Assembly: GCA_008704415.1 (NCBI GenBank)
Contig: VXIS01000045.1
Span: 151,130 to 215,129 of the forward strand
From: Sphaerosporella brunnea
Lineage: Eukaryota > Ascomycota > Pezizomycetes > Pezizales > Pyronemataceae
Direction: 5' to 3'
Length of the DNA: 64,000 nucleotides
Positions 1 to 13,388 of this stretch are shown here, one piece after another; position 1 is the first letter of the stretch, and the number at the start of each line of letters is the position of its first letter. Below the pieces are notes generated by a model that saw only the letters and a list, made by a program, of their open reading frames with translations, was not told where the DNA came from and did no database searches. The position numbers and the translations under genes are program-made.

Positions 1-3000
1 CTCTACTGGGACGTTATAGGCACCGTCCCAACATGCGAGCCTGCGCCATTTCAAGGAGGTAAAAACAGAAATGGCACTCACCTAGCTCCTGAATTCGGCA
101 TAGACCTATCGTTTGCTGGCGGTACTGTAAACTACGGGCCATGGGCAGATCGCCAACGTGTGCATTTGCAACAGATGTTCTTTCCTAGGATTTTCAAGAC
201 ATCTGTGCCTGCGGAACCTCTCCGCCCAGGTGACGACAGGGTGTACACTGAATTCAAGATATTTGTGGAGCTTTCAAAGTCAACTATTTTGCGAATACCT
301 GCGCGAGAGGCCAGCAAAGACTGGAAATATCGCAGGCGGCTCGAAGAAGGAGAAGTACGCCCTTCTGGTTGGCTAGAGATTAAAGTCGGAGACGAAAGCA
401 CTGTGAGCTACAACATGTCGTATGCTTCATCCCTGAGCGGCTGGGCGCATACCCTTGATCTGGAATTGCGAACACCCGAGGTCCGCACCTCTGTTAATCA
501 CGGTTTACTATGGTCAGCCGAGCGTCAGACCCTTCAATGCGACCTTTCGGGGCCACTGCAGTGGAATGGGGATACGAAATGGATCTTTAACAACGTTTCG
601 ACCGGCATGAAGATCTTCCTCCTGCGGGAACACGTCATGCTACTTGCCGACTTAGCCACAGACTGGACATCTGGCCCTCCTTCAGAGTACTGGACATTCA
701 TACCTATGATTTATGAGTTGAACGTTGAGCTGAAGGACTCAGAATTCTTTCTCAATGTCAACGATCAAAATATCATCAACAACCCCAGCAGTTTTGATGA
801 CAACACATTTATTGTGCTCCGCAATATGGGAGGTGACAAAGGGCATCTAAGAGCATGTGTCACAATGGACTTTAGAGAATTTCGACCACAGAGCTCTACC
901 GTTGCTTTCACTGTGGAGAACGTGAACATCGAGGAGAAGGGGGGACTGGTCGAGGTAGGGGTGCGAATGCCAGGCTGGAACACCTGGAATTCTTCCTTAA
1001 AGCAACCGGAATCCTTGGGGAAAGTGGCACAGATTAAGTTGAAGGGCAGCTACGAGTTCTACGCGGATACGACACCTTCCCTTATCGACACTTTGAGCCT
1101 GGACATTGATGGACAAGGGCTGGATCTGGTTCTGCATGGAGTTCTCATCAGGTATTTTTTGACTATCAAAGAGAATTATTTCGGCGAGAACCTTCACTTC
1201 AAGACTTTGGAGGAATGGCAGGAGCAGCAAAATTCGATAGCCACGGGGGGTCCTTCGTCGCCTGCGCCGCCACACTCAAAAAGCAATGATCTAGATGTTG
1301 TCCTCAGCGTGGCAGCGCGTGAAATTGCCATCCTACTGCCGAAACATATATACGATGCAAAAGAACACTTGCGACTTTCGGTGCCTACGCTAGGTCTTGA
1401 TATGCGTTTCACGAACTACTATATGGGTATGTTGTTTTGGTGGGTGTTTGCGATATATTGAGCTGATTATCCTATAGACTTGCAGGTGGATGTGGCACCA
1501 ATATCCGTATTTTTGGGTGGTTCGAATTCGCCTCTACCTGAGATGTTCGTAGATGGCCTCACGATATTCGGCCACCGCCTCTTTGGACTTCCTCCAGCAG
1601 AGCCTACGTACGTCTGCAACTGGGATTTGAACGTTGGCGACGTAACCGGCGAGGCTTCGCCCGAGTTCCTTCAGACCGCTATATTCGCCATTGATTCTTT
1701 TGTGTTCAGCTTCAAGGATGTCGAAAATGCCCTTCCTGGTCTGGCGTTAGCTATAATACACGACGTAACCTTCGTCCGCCTCAATGTTGGATCCATTCGA
1801 CTTTGGTTAGAGATGCACAGTTCGAGTGTATTCCGATTGGCTGCAGATGAGGTGTCATTCGTCTTGAACGATCTCGCGGATGAGATCCATTCTGACCGGA
1901 TAACTTTGAAAATCCCTGGTCTCAATGTGGCCTGCATGGATCGTCAGCGCCGAGATGGATGGAACACAAAAGGCTATCTTGGCACGAACGTCGACGTTAC
2001 TGTACTCGGCAGAAAGAACAATGCTTCCGTACTTAGAAGACTTCAACAAAAGCATGTTCGCGATAGTGATTATCGCACCGGACGCGCGAACTTCCTGCTA
2101 GCGAATGAAGATTATGAAAGCACAGGCAGCAGCATTCATCGAGATCTCAAGTCCGCCAGTATGGCACTACCGGCGCTTCCATCACCACGCTACGGTCTGT
2201 ATTCGTTCCCATGTAGATTGGGAAAATTGCTAATGGTTATTAGATGCCGTTGGATCGGCATATGATAGTCACTTCGCGGAATCGGACATGTCTTCCAAGA
2301 GAACTGGACCATCTGTGCTGAAAAGCTCCCAGTCATTTCTTTCCAGATCGAGAGTGACTGCGTCCACCACCAGCTTGTTACGGTCAACAAGTTCTCATGC
2401 GCCTTCCTTCCATTCTGCGGTCGAGTCTTTTTCGGATATACCAATGTTCACTTCGGGTACCCGCAGTTTGAATCCATCAGGAAGCCAAAGCGCCGCAGCA
2501 CCTGGCTCACGGGGCTCAATGCGAGCAACGACATCAACCGCAAAATCTATCCGGCATACCTCTTTCGAGGTGAGATCTCGGTCGTTCGCTGTAAACTTGT
2601 CAAGCACCTTTGCAAGACCGAAGTACCCCCTTGATGATATCGAACCCGATCTTAGCAAGGTTCCTGAACTAGAAAACTTCGAAGACCATGACCTCTCGCA
2701 AAGCGCAGACCCCGGCGATTTTCCCCCAGATGAAGAGTCGTCCAGGGACAGCATCATTGTTCAGTTTCTGCCTGGCATTCGAGCATACTGTACGCCCACT
2801 GCAGTAAAGGAATTTGCATCTTTGCTCGAAAATATACAGCCACAGACTCCTGATGACTTCTTGGACTCTATCCAGGTAAAAGTCGTTTCCAAGCTTGCTG
2901 AAGTTGTCAAAAAAGCCAACCCCCATGGGACGATTCTGGAAGCTTGTGTTCGGCTTCCGCAGCTGAAATTCTGCTTTGTGGATGACTTCGCTGCGTCAGG

Positions 3001-6000
3001 CCACAAAGAGACTCCCGACGAACAGGGATACGGCCTTTACTTCAATCTTCGAAATCTGCTACTCGCTGGGAGATCGAAAAAGGAAGTCAAAGTTGATGAG
3101 ACTCGTATGACTGCCAGTGAGACATTAAAGTCTATCCTCTCTATTCACGTTGTGGTAGATTCTGTGGATCTTGGCCTGAAAAATTTGGTTCCACCGCTTC
3201 CAGGTCTTCAGATGTCGGCACAGCCAGCACTCGCATTATGGGTGGAAGGACTGAGATTCTGGGCATCAACCTCTGAGACCTTGAGTGCGACCCTACAGCT
3301 CAAAACGCTGGCTTCTTCTGCCCAGGGATCCCAAGCTCTGTTTACATATGATGTTGCCCAGAGAATGGCAGTCATTGGCGAAGAGATTGCGAGCAAGTTT
3401 TCGACTTTGTCAATTGTCAAGGAACGAAGAGTTCGCCAATTCATCTCAGGCCTGGCTATAGCGGGAGAAGACTTCCGTATAACGCAAGACCCGCCGACTT
3501 TGACGAGGCCATCCTACGTGCTCCGTTCGGCCACCGAACACGTTCGGTTGAATGACTCCTGGAAGATTAGCACACGCTTGCGGCACATTTGGCAGTTATT
3601 GCCCCCTACGGAGAAAAAGAAGTGGAACGCAGAATGTGTCAACCGCAATAGCCCACAGTCCAACGCAAAAGATACTCTTATCCATGTACTCCAACGATGG
3701 CGAGGGTGGGAACTGGGCAACATCAAAGAAAGTGTACTGATCAAGGAAGTTTTTGGGGAAGACCATGTCTCAGTGGCACTTGATGCTGCAACCCACCGTG
3801 CAGTCAAGATCAAGTTTGTTATTGGGTCTATCCGGCTGCTCCTTGACCCTGGCCCAACCCAGCATGAGTTCATCATAGACCAATTACATGGGTCAGTGGT
3901 GACTGGCACGTCCACCGACTTAGCAAATTCCGTAGGCGGTACAGCAGCTGTGGTGGCGCCCGGCGTTCACGCGAATACCGCTGTCGAAGTTCACACTCGA
4001 AGTATCCGCTTAGGTATACGGTGGGAAATTTTAGATATCCTCGAGGCCGTTGCAAAAGGCCTGCAACATCGACATTGCGACAGCCCAACATCAGCCGGTC
4101 CACCCTCTCCAACCCTCTCCCATACGGCAAAACCAAAGCAGAGCTCTGGGGGCCTCCACCTTATTTTCACGACAGACCATGGATCGATAACTCTCGATAC
4201 AGTGAACTTGAGGATTGTCTCAATGGTGCAAGATGTGAAGGCGTCTGTTGTGCTGGCCGAGCAGGACATCGATTTGCAAGTCGGAAAGTTCGGCAATGTC
4301 GGAAGTTTGCTCTTTAAGGCGGATTACGGATCCTCCGAAATTTGCTTTGGCAATAAGATTCTCAGCAAAGCCACCATTCGCGCGCCCAGTCTATATGGCC
4401 ATTTCGATGAGCATTGGTTTGCGGAGACAAAGTTCCATATCTGGAAGGTAATGGGATCAAGCGAGGAGATCATAGTCGATATACAAGAGCAGGTTTTGGG
4501 TCTGATGGAAGTTGTTGATTATGTGGTGACCGATGAGTTTGCTCATGTTCACCGTCTACTGGATACCATTGATGGAGCAAACCCTATGGATAACCCTCCA
4601 GGTTCTCCTAGTCTCGGGCCTTCCAAGAGACAGGTTCATTCGATTCATTGCACATTGTCACTCGATCGATTCAGTATCACCGCGAGGCTGTTGCCATCGC
4701 TTGCATATCTACTGCGTGGAGGCGGTGGCCGGCTCTCAGCCAGGCCGAATTCTAAGGACTCCAAGGAGATGATCATTAATTTTGGGCTGGAGCACCATGA
4801 ACACGAGATTTGCAAGTCAACAGAGCCGTCGGAATCCAGAATCATCTCTCTATTGCGGCTGCCGGCTATCAACGTCGGTCTCAGAGACCAGAATAGCGAT
4901 GAAGAGAGGTTTGTCGAAGCCACGGTATCTGTTGAAGCAATTACACTCGACGCTTCTTCGATACAGAGTTTGCTTAACGCTTTCAAGAAGCCGGAATTGC
5001 TCAAAGTCATTGAAGGGGCACGACTTGAGTGGCAGGGCATCAATTCTAAACTGGAAGAAATATTTGGCCATCAAGAGAAACCGAAGGCCTCAACTAAACC
5101 TGCAAAGCCTCTGCTGTACCGCGCCCACGCGGGCGTTTCGGGCCTGAAGATTGAAACATTATCTCCTTCCGCTAACTTGGAGATCAATCTCGGGTTTATA
5201 CAGCTCCACGCTTCAAACAGGGGCGCTCCAAAGGAGCCGGTGCTGCCCTTCCCAGATATCCGCCTAGAGTTCGGAAGGATAACTGTTGAATTGACCAGAA
5301 CCGCTCCAGATGGTGTTCGGGATACTTGTGGATTCATTGAGTGGCACGCTTCCCTCCAGACTTCTTTGCAGCACACCGTCTCGGGCCAGACGCGTCCAGC
5401 CTTTTATATCCAAAGTCACTCTCTCAGGGTTGATATATTTGCGGAGACCGCATCTGCCGTTGTAGACATCGTTGGCCATCTTCAAGATAAACTACGAGAC
5501 CTAGATCTCTCAAGGGAGGTTAAGTATTTCCGGAAATTGCGACATCACAGGCCCCTGGTACGGCGGTCCCCCGCTCTCGATCAGGACAACCAGTTCAAGT
5601 TATCCAATATGGCTATATCTATCGAATTGAGGGGAATCCAAGTTTTCTGGGTAGTTGGCCTCGGGGATTCGTTGCTTCCGCTGCCGTACGGCTATCAAAA
5701 GCAAAATCTGGTGTTGTCTTTCAAGAGGATACACTTTTCCACTGCCACGAGAAAAAGCAACGAGGCCGAACTCATAATCGAAGAGTTCTTGTTGCAAATG
5801 GTGGATGCGAGTGGAAATCATATCATAGGCCGCTCCGAAAACTCAGCGCTCATGCCGGAGGTCATGTTCAAGGTTGCATATAGCATCAACCCATCCGAGC
5901 GTCGTCTTGCATTCCAAGCGAAAGGTCGATCTCTGGATCTTCGTCTCACATCTTCCTGCGTTATGGCTGCAAACTCGATCCAGGCTTCCATCACCGCGGC

Positions 6001-8646
6001 TGTCCAAAAATTCCGTGATGCATCCTCAAGCTGGAAATCAACTCCCACTAAGAGTGGAGGGGAGAGAACTAGCATGTTTAGCTCTAAACGGCTGGCATCG
6101 GTATTAGTGGACGCCGATTTTGCTGGCGCTGTAGTGCATCTCAGCAGAGGCTCTATGGAGGGAGCTTCGCAATCCACTTTGCCAGGTGCCCAGCAAGGAC
6201 GCTATGGCCAATTTTCCCAGAGCGAGGCCCATGGCGTAACAATGCTGAAATCCCCTGGATTGGCATTCAAAGTGGAGTACACAGATCCTGTTAATGAAGA
6301 CCCTTCGCTAAGTGCCGAAATCAAAATCTCAGCGTCAGATAATACGCTGTATCCTTCGGTTGTTCCTCTGATACTCGAGATGTCGGACAACGTCAAAGAG
6401 GTCATGAAGCAGCCTCCAGACGCAAAGGAGGTGGTCGAAAAGACGGGGAAATCTGCCAAAGGAAAAGATCACGAAGAACCACATTCAGAGGCTTCCATCC
6501 CGGCGGCAATCCTTGGGGGATGTCGTCTCAACGTCGGAATACGGATATGCAAGCAAGAATTCACTTTAAGCTGCCAACCTATTGCACGAGTAGCTGCTTC
6601 GGCTGGATACGACCTCATATATGCCAGTATAAACACATGTGATGATCCAGAAGGCTATCGATTCTACTCCGCCTCAGTCGCTATCATAGGATTGAAGATG
6701 TCGCTGCAACACGTATATTCCCGAGAATCGACGGGAACTCTCGAGGTGGAAGCCGTCACTCTGTCATTGATGAACAGCAAGCACGTGGTTGGATCTGCTG
6801 GTCTCTCTTGCATGATGCAGCTCAGTCCGATCAAATCTCAAGCCAACATCAAACAGAGCCAAGATTTCCTACTATTCCGGGAAATATGGTACCCAGTCGA
6901 ACTGCGAGATGACTCCAGCGCTCCGCTGAACCCGACCGGAGACCCTTCTTCCATGCTCGTTCAACGCTATCATAAAGTAGCTGCGACAAATGCCTTCCCT
7001 TGGAATGCTACCATCGCGGTTGCCGGTGTTGAGCTACAGCTAGACCTGGGGCAATCCCTCGGGAAAACCTCCCTACAGGCTTCAAAGCTGTGGGTAACAT
7101 CCAGGAAGACGTCGGATTGGGAGCAGACCATGTGCCTCGGTTTCGACTCGATTCGGGTGTCCTCCGTCGGGCGCCTAGGTGGATATGTCGATTTGAACGG
7201 CATGAAGGTCAGAACGTCGATCAATTGGGATTCTGCAATTGAATCACTGGATATCGTCCAGACGCCACTTGTTGAGGCTTCGATCGGGTTCAACCAGTTC
7301 CAGGCTCAGCTATCCTTTGATTATCAAGCATTTTTGCTCGCAGACATAGCTGGATTTGATTTCTTGATGTATAATCTCAAGGATCCGGATCACGGCCCTG
7401 ATCGTCTGGTCGGAGTGCTGGACGGCAACGAAGTCCAAATTTTCTGCACCACTTCGAGCGCTGCTCAAGGATTGGCACTCTACCAGGCTTTCCAGCGTCT
7501 GGCGCAGGACAAACTGACATCCTTCGAGGCATCGTTGAAAGAAATTGAAAGCTTCCTTAGCCGGCGACAAACACATAGTCACACCCCCAGCATACAAGAG
7601 CCACAAGAGCTACCTGTTCAGAAGGGCTCGCCATCCATGCAGTCTAGTCTTTTCTCTCTGCAAACAGATGTCGTTGTCAATCTCAAAGAAGTGCACGTAG
7701 GTGCGTTCCCAAGCACCTTCCACGACACATCGATCTTCAAAATCGAAGCCCTGAACGCAACAGCGCGATTCGCGGTCGAAATGGTAGAAAAGCAAAGAAT
7801 ACACAGTATGCTGGAGATGACCCTTGGCCAGTTGAGCGTGGCACTTTCACCAGTGAAGTACGATGGCTTAGGGACGACGCTGGCGGACGTCAGCGTTGGA
7901 AGGGTCATTAACGGAATTGCCGCAGCAAAGCAGAAGCTTGGAACAAGAGGAATCATCTTGAAAGTTCCCCAGGTTACCGCGAAAATGCACACCTGGCATG
8001 CACCGGGCTCCATGATGGTGGATTATATCTTCAAGAGTGCATTCGAAGGACAAGTTGATGTGGGCTGGAACTTCCAACGGGTCGCCTTCATAAAAGGGTA
8101 TAGCTCCATCAATGCTGTGGTTTTTTGGTGCGTAGCGACTGATTGAAACTATTCAGCATGTACCATGCTCATGCCAGGGCTCTTGCACAACGGCAGGGCA
8201 AGGCACCAGTTAACTCGAGGATCTCTATGTACACGGACCTAACACCAGGCTCTGGGGCATCGTCTGAACACGGAGCCGACAGTGTTATATCGGCAGCCTC
8301 TGACAAGGGTGACAAGAAGGAACCCGAAAAGGAGCTCGAAGAGGACAAAAAGGGCAAGATCACGGCCGTCGTGGACGTCCCGCAATCCAAATACGAATAC
8401 AACCCAATCGAGCCTCCGATCATCGAGACGCCGCAGCTAAGAGATATGGGCGAAGCCACTCCGCCGATGGAATGGATTGGACTTCACAGGGAGAGACTTC
8501 CGCATCTCACACATCAAGTATGTCAGCCCACATTTATTGTTAGGTACTGTTCTGACTTGGGCGGATTGTAGATTGTGATTGTGTCACTTCTAGAGATAGC
8601 GAGGGAGGTGGAGGATGCATATGCCAAAATATTGGGATCCAGTTGA
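1..8646 (+). CDS. CSF1: Csf1-family bridge-like lipid transfer protein, 3' part (5' end outside window)
   Basis: The frame is open from base 1 and gives the C-terminal 2,810 residues of a very large protein. Exons are 1-1426, 1478-2194, 2244-8097, 8157-8517 and 8572-8646, joined by introns of 49-59 nt, and the total is an exact multiple of three. Recognition rests on overall resemblance to fungal Csf1 ('fermentation-associated protein'): an N-proximal run reading YWDVIGTVPTCEP, long beta-rich repeats without enzymatic motifs, and a short conserved end (LLEIAREVEDAYAKILGSS). Yeast Csf1 is about 2,960 residues, so little is missing. The family (yeast Csf1, animal BLTP1/Tweek) forms a hydrophobic groove that carries phospholipids between the ER and other membranes; the N-terminal membrane anchor would lie upstream of the window. 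A lysine/glutamate-rich low-complexity stretch lies near 8308-8360. Family call is confident; transport role is inferred from the family. Confidence 0.9.
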
Positions 8647-9020
8647 TTCAATTAGAGCAGTTCGGCGTTGGTGGTTTGATTCTTTGGGCCATTCATTATA
8701 CCCTACATAATACTTCTATGTTTTCTTTGGTCCTCGACCGCTTCATGTCTTTAATTTCGTTCATGGCATCATATCATATCATACTCTGTGTACATAAACT
8801 CTAACTCTGGGTTTCCATCCACACGATGCCGTGTTTTGACATCATCCTCTGCGTTCGCTGTGAATGGAATCCCATCCAAAGGCTTATTGTGGGCTGGGCG
8901 GGGTTTATGGTCCAAACCACCTTGGACTGGATACGACCTCCACCAAAGCACTTGCCTATCGCCGCGTAGGCCCCCAAAGCCAAAGGAAGAACTCAATTGC
9001 TCATCCGGAGGGCGAGACCA
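8647..9020. other. intergenic spacer
   Basis: Contains the CSF1 terminator region and the upstream part of the next promoter. There is a short CATAT-rich stretch near 8770. No coding signal seen. Confidence 0.6.
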
Positions 9021-9026
9021 TATAAA
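9021..9026 (+). promoter_or_regulatory. TATA box of the small secreted protein gene
   Basis: TATAAA lies 62 bases upstream of the ATG at 9088, a normal fungal core-promoter distance, and supports this start. Inference from position only. Confidence 0.5.
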
Positions 9027-9087
9027 GCAGGCCTATCCCTTGAGCTTTACCACCATCGAATTCATTCGTTATTCCCAACTGGCCATC

Positions 9088-9903
9088 ATGCGCTTCACAT
9101 CGATTCTCATAAGCACCTCCATGATTGCCGGCATCCTTGCGTGGGTTTCTAGGGCGTAGTTTTCAATTCTCCTTGCAGCTAACTCATAGCAGCTGCTCCT
9201 GCCATCCGCACAAAGACACAGCGGACGCTCAATCTCACTCCCACGCCCATAAAGAACAGGAGGCAAGCTTTGGCCTTCTTGGCTCCGAGGCCTACAATCG
9301 CCCTATGGCAGCTGACGAGCCCATGCCCACCGAGAGCGAGTATCTTACCGGTCCCCACGATGAAGACGGTTCTATCTATTCTCCTGTTCCATTGCCCACC
9401 AATGCTCCGGAACTCATCAGCGGTATTTTTGGGACCGAGGTAACCCCCTACATACCCTAGGCGGTCAGGGGTCTCTAAGCGTTGAGTTGACATATTAGAT
9501 CCCCTTCCCCTCCAACCCAGTCTTGAGCGACATCGAGGAGTCACTCCTCTCCTCCATCGTCCCCACAGCCTCCGGAGAGCGCGAAATCTTCATCTCGAAC
9601 CTGGCCGGCCTCGTTCCCTCGGGAAGTAAAGAGAAGAGCGAGTTTGTTGCTAGCATTACTAGCAATGTTGGACAGGCTACCGATGCACACGGGTTCTCGA
9701 GTAGACTTTCGGGCGCTCTGGCAAGTGCTACCGCTGACCCGTCGGCGTCCGGGTTTCAGTCTGTCGTGGCTGCTTCAAAGACGGCTTCGGCATCGGCGCC
9801 GGCGACTTCGAGCGCTGTCTCTGGTGCGGGAAAGATGGGGGTGGAAGTTAAGGCCGTGGCCATATTGGTGGGGCTTGGGATTGCGGGGTTGGCGGTGATG
9901 TAA
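9088..9903 (+). CDS. small secreted, probably GPI-anchored protein
   Basis: Exons 9088-9140, 9190-9439 and 9499-9903 give 235 residues. The first intron could also end three bases later (9192), changing one residue. The N-terminus (MRFTSILISTSMIAGILA) is a typical signal peptide. A Cys/His patch follows (CSCHPHK, then HSHAHKE), then an acidic middle, then an Ala/Ser/Thr-rich stretch (ASKTASASAPATSSA). The protein ends in a hydrophobic tail (VAILVGLGIAGLAVM) with no residues after it, as expected for a GPI-attachment signal; the omega site is probably in the SSAVSGAG stretch. No catalytic domain is recognised. Likely a cell-wall or plasma-membrane surface protein, but the function is unknown; the Cys/His patch could bind metal, which is speculation. 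Confidence 0.72.
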
Positions 9904-10751
9904 AGGAGTGTTTTGGAATTTTGAAATCAAGTGCTTTCGTTTTGATGAGGGCCGAGTGAGCACGAGTGAACCCTAACCCTTATGGTCCGCCGATAAATAC
10001 CACCCTTCTCCCCCCTTCTGACTTTCTTCTTCATACTTACTTACCTTGATGCGACTCGGTGGATCATGAATCGTCGAGTTCCGGAGATCCTGCTTTCATT
10101 GCACCGAGCAAGTGTGGAGCTTCGCGAAAGGCTTTAGGGTCTTTCGGCGTCGTAATTTTTGATTTGATGCTGCTGTTACTGCTGCTGTGTTTTTCATTAA
10201 TGGTCTGGGCGGGTGCCGAGATGTTGATGGTGTTCATGCTCAAAGCTTCTGCATCACCGAACTGTCTGCAACTCAGAGCTTACTCTGCATCGATGCAGAG
10301 CCCGCGTCATTAATTGCGCCCATAGCACTTCGAGCGATGCTGATGTGTATCCTTCCCCGATGCAACTCTAGATCTGATCGAAGGCACAATCGTCTGGTTT
10401 GCAAGCGTCCAGTAGAGCATAATACAGGCAAACGTTAACGTTACGTAGAGATGCATATTTCGCATTTCACATTTCTCCGTTTTCTCCGAGAATGAATAAT
10501 CCACCCGATATGTATTCATTGCCTGATCGGTGGAACCAGCAACCGAACCCAGTATCTCCGAAGCAGTGAAACGCTGCAATCGTGAGAAAATATGACGCAG
10601 GCGGCTTAGAAATACAGTTGCTGCTGAATACACGATGTTGATGTTGACAGCGTGTCGACAGATGCTCCAGGCCGCTTTAGAAGGAAAAACATAAGCTGGT
10701 TGCGGGACGGACTCCGAAATTGTTGAATCATACCTCTCACTCGGCTTTAAA
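9904..10751. other. intergenic spacer
   Basis: About 850 bases between the secreted-protein gene and the NmrA-like relic. Only short, unconvincing open frames on both strands. No repeat or RNA gene recognised. Confidence 0.5.
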
Positions 10752-13025
10752 ATGGTCCTCCTCGTCACTGGTGCCACTGGCGGCCTCGGCCGTAAGACCC
10801 TCGAGACCCTCAAGACCCTCAATCTGCCGGAGGGCTCCTTCGCCGGGTCTACTTCTCCTCTTGCCAGGCCCCCGGAAGACCTCAAAGCATCTGTCAGTCT
10901 CCTCTAGAGTATCTCCTGGATCGTAGAAACCTAAATTCCGATCGTTTATGGCGACGACAACCACTCCCTGCCCCACCAAAAAAAACCACCATACAATTGC
11001 CCCACCAAACCGCCATTAAACTAATCCATTTTATCTGGACTATTACTGATCAAGCCGGTAGATGGATACACTATGGGGCGGTGGCACAAAGAGTGCGAGG
11101 AGTGGGCGATACCCGGTGAAGTAAGCAACTCCGGCACATCAGTCAAATACCTTTACCATCAGCCCCACAGTATATGTTTTCTTTTCCCCTCTTGGTATAA
11201 CAATCAAGAGCAAGATCCTAGTCGATCGACTACCAAGCGGCGCTGCAAAAACCGAGAATGGGTGAAGGAAACTCAGGTCACAGAAAATCACTCACTTATT
11301 GACCGCAACGCCTATTGCGCTTAACTGCTACTGCAGCAGATGTCCACTGAGCTGTAGACCCTCCAAAATATTTCACCAGTAGTCCTGATTGTCCTCTATA
11401 GCCAGCTGACACTGTCCCTTTCAGGCTTGGCTGTCGTAGAGCTACCTGTTGCCCACTTTATTGGTGCTTGAAGGTAAATGGCTGGGTGGAGCGGAATAGA
11501 AACCCAGCGTACGAGGGCCAAAAAAGTCATCCAGACTTTGCACAATGGCTAGAATGCTATTCAGGCTGCTTGGTTTTGTGCTGACCGTTATATCCATTGC
11601 AGTGGTGGGGGTTGAGGGCATCAATCGCCGGTGATATCGCTGCAGTACTCAAAACGCTTCCGTTGTTACCTCCTACAGACAAGCACCTACGCACATCCCG
11701 ATATACTCTGTCGTACCTGGATTATCAGATTGTGTATTGCAAACTCTGCCTCCAGTGTGTAGGATGTAGGGAGCGGGGGTCTGAATTTGGCTGCCCCCTT
11801 AAGCAATGAAACTGCTGGTCCTGTGGTCGGTGTGACCGGCGATTGGAACTGAATGACGCTTAGGGATGCTTCAATAGGATACCTCATTTATAGAAAGATT
11901 GGGGTGTTTTTGCTTTCACAGTAGGCATTTAGGGCGCAGTTTGGTGGGGGAACACACTCCCGGAACCACCATTATCTCAACCACCTTGCCTCTACCGCTT
12001 CAAATTATACGAGAAAGGACTCCCAACAGTGTAATCTACCCTATAGTTCGATTTTATGACCTTCCCGGCCTTTCTTTTTTATGTTTATTGGCCGGTTGGG
12101 CTCTGTTTTCAAACTAGCGAATTTCCGGTCGTTTGTGACCGGAATCACCTACGGTCCTAAAAGAACCCAGGGCGTTCCCTTCCGCAAGCCAACTTCGATG
12201 AGCCCGCCTTCCTCGACGCGGCCTTGAAAGGCGTGACAAAACTGCTGATAACCAGCACTAACACTTTCGACAACAAAGCGCGAATCTAGCAGCACAAGAA
12301 CATAGTTGATACGCCAAGCGCGTGGGGTTGGCCGGGTCTATTACACCAGCCTTGCGTTTGGGGGGGTTCACGGATGAGAGTAAGATGGGTGTTATGGTTG
12401 CCCACCTAGCCACGGAGCAGTATATCAAAGCGTAGTCTCCTTCCGCTCTCCAAGTGAGTCTGTGAGTGGGTATTGACGGGCGTAACTCTAGTTCGGGTCT
12501 GCAATACACACTGATCCGAGAGGGCGTGTATACCGATGTCTTCCCGTTCTTCCTGAACTGGTTTCCGCACACGAAGAAGATTATGTTGACGAACGATGGG
12601 CCGATAGCGTGGACCAGCCGCGATGAGCTTGGGGAGCAGACCGCAAAACTCCTGGCTGACGAGGGCAAGTTCTTTGAGAAATATCGCAATTCTACTGTCC
12701 TGCTTACGGCGCAGGAAAGCTGGATTTGCGTAGGGTTACAAAGGTGATGGCGCAGGCGCTGGGAAAGAATATCGAGTTTGAGATAGTGCCATTTGAGGAG
12801 TATGCGCAGGCTCTGATCAACGGTGGGAAGCCCGAGTGGCTGGCGTCTGTGCGGGGTTCCACTTGTGATGGTGTAGCCAAGGGAGAGGAGGAGACGACGG
12901 AGCCACTTTTGGAGGAGCTGCTGGGGAGGAAGCCGATTGGAGCTACGGAGTGGCTTCAGAAGACGTTGAAAAATTGGATTTCAGAATGGATGTTGTCCCG
13001 GAAGTCTTCAGATCCAAATCTATGA
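10752..13025 (+). pseudogene. broken NmrA-like NAD(P)-binding oxidoreductase
   Basis: Two collinear pieces of one gene. The 5' piece (10752-about 10895) starts MVLLVTGATGGLGRK, the Rossmann glycine motif of NmrA-like/atypical short-chain dehydrogenases, and is intact for about 45 residues. The 3' piece (about 12165-13025) resumes with VPFRK, NFDEPAFLDAALKG and TNTFDN, then YYTSLAFGG, SKMGVMVAHLATEQY, GVYTDVFPFFLNW and VMAQALGKNIEFE. It needs several frame changes (near 12189, 12310-12335, 12361-12367 within a G7 run, and 12720) and carries stops at 12286 and 12433. About 1.25 kb of unrelated sequence separates the pieces. The gene cannot make a full enzyme. An assembly error is unlikely given the number of lesions. 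Confidence 0.85.
10900..12160. other. unidentified segment splitting the NmrA-like pseudogene
   Basis: In intact family members only a few residues separate the end of the 5' piece (PEDLKA) from the start of the 3' piece (GVPFRK), so this segment looks like an insertion or a rearrangement filler. I see no transposase, no clear terminal inverted repeat and no certain target duplication. A weak direct similarity exists between about 10932-10965 and 12120-12150. Boundaries are approximate. Confidence 0.4.
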
Positions 13026-13388
13026 TTCGAGTATAATACAGTGAACCCCAAGTAATGTACACCCACAAGTCGGCAAACGCCGGGAAGTTGTTTCTTTGCC
13101 TCGCGGATGACGGTCGCCATGAAAACAACCAAGACTCCTGCAGATTATGCCACCCATATTTTCGCCAGTCCTCGGCCTCAATATCCCGTACTTGGATATG
13201 GTGAAACAGTGCAAAATACCACAAAACTAGTCCCGAATCTGTCCGTAGAACGGTATGCCGAATGCCTGCAACAGCTTGCGACCATCCTTATCGTTCGTTG
13301 CAGAGGTGTGAAGTGTGACATGGAAACCGGGGATCATCTTCGGCGGGTACATGTCGTAGTTGACTGCAGGACTTTCAGCGCGTCTTCT
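13026..13388. other. intergenic spacer
   Basis: Separates the pseudogene from the 3' end of the uL5m gene. No feature seen beyond short spurious open frames. Confidence 0.5.

Noticed and set aside
9971..9980. CCCTAACCCT resembling a telomere repeat
   Set aside because: Only one and a half units, internal to the chromosome; chance.
10310..10885. 191-codon minus-strand open frame
   Set aside because: Its start is antisense to the NmrA-like 5' piece and the rest has no resemblance to a protein family.
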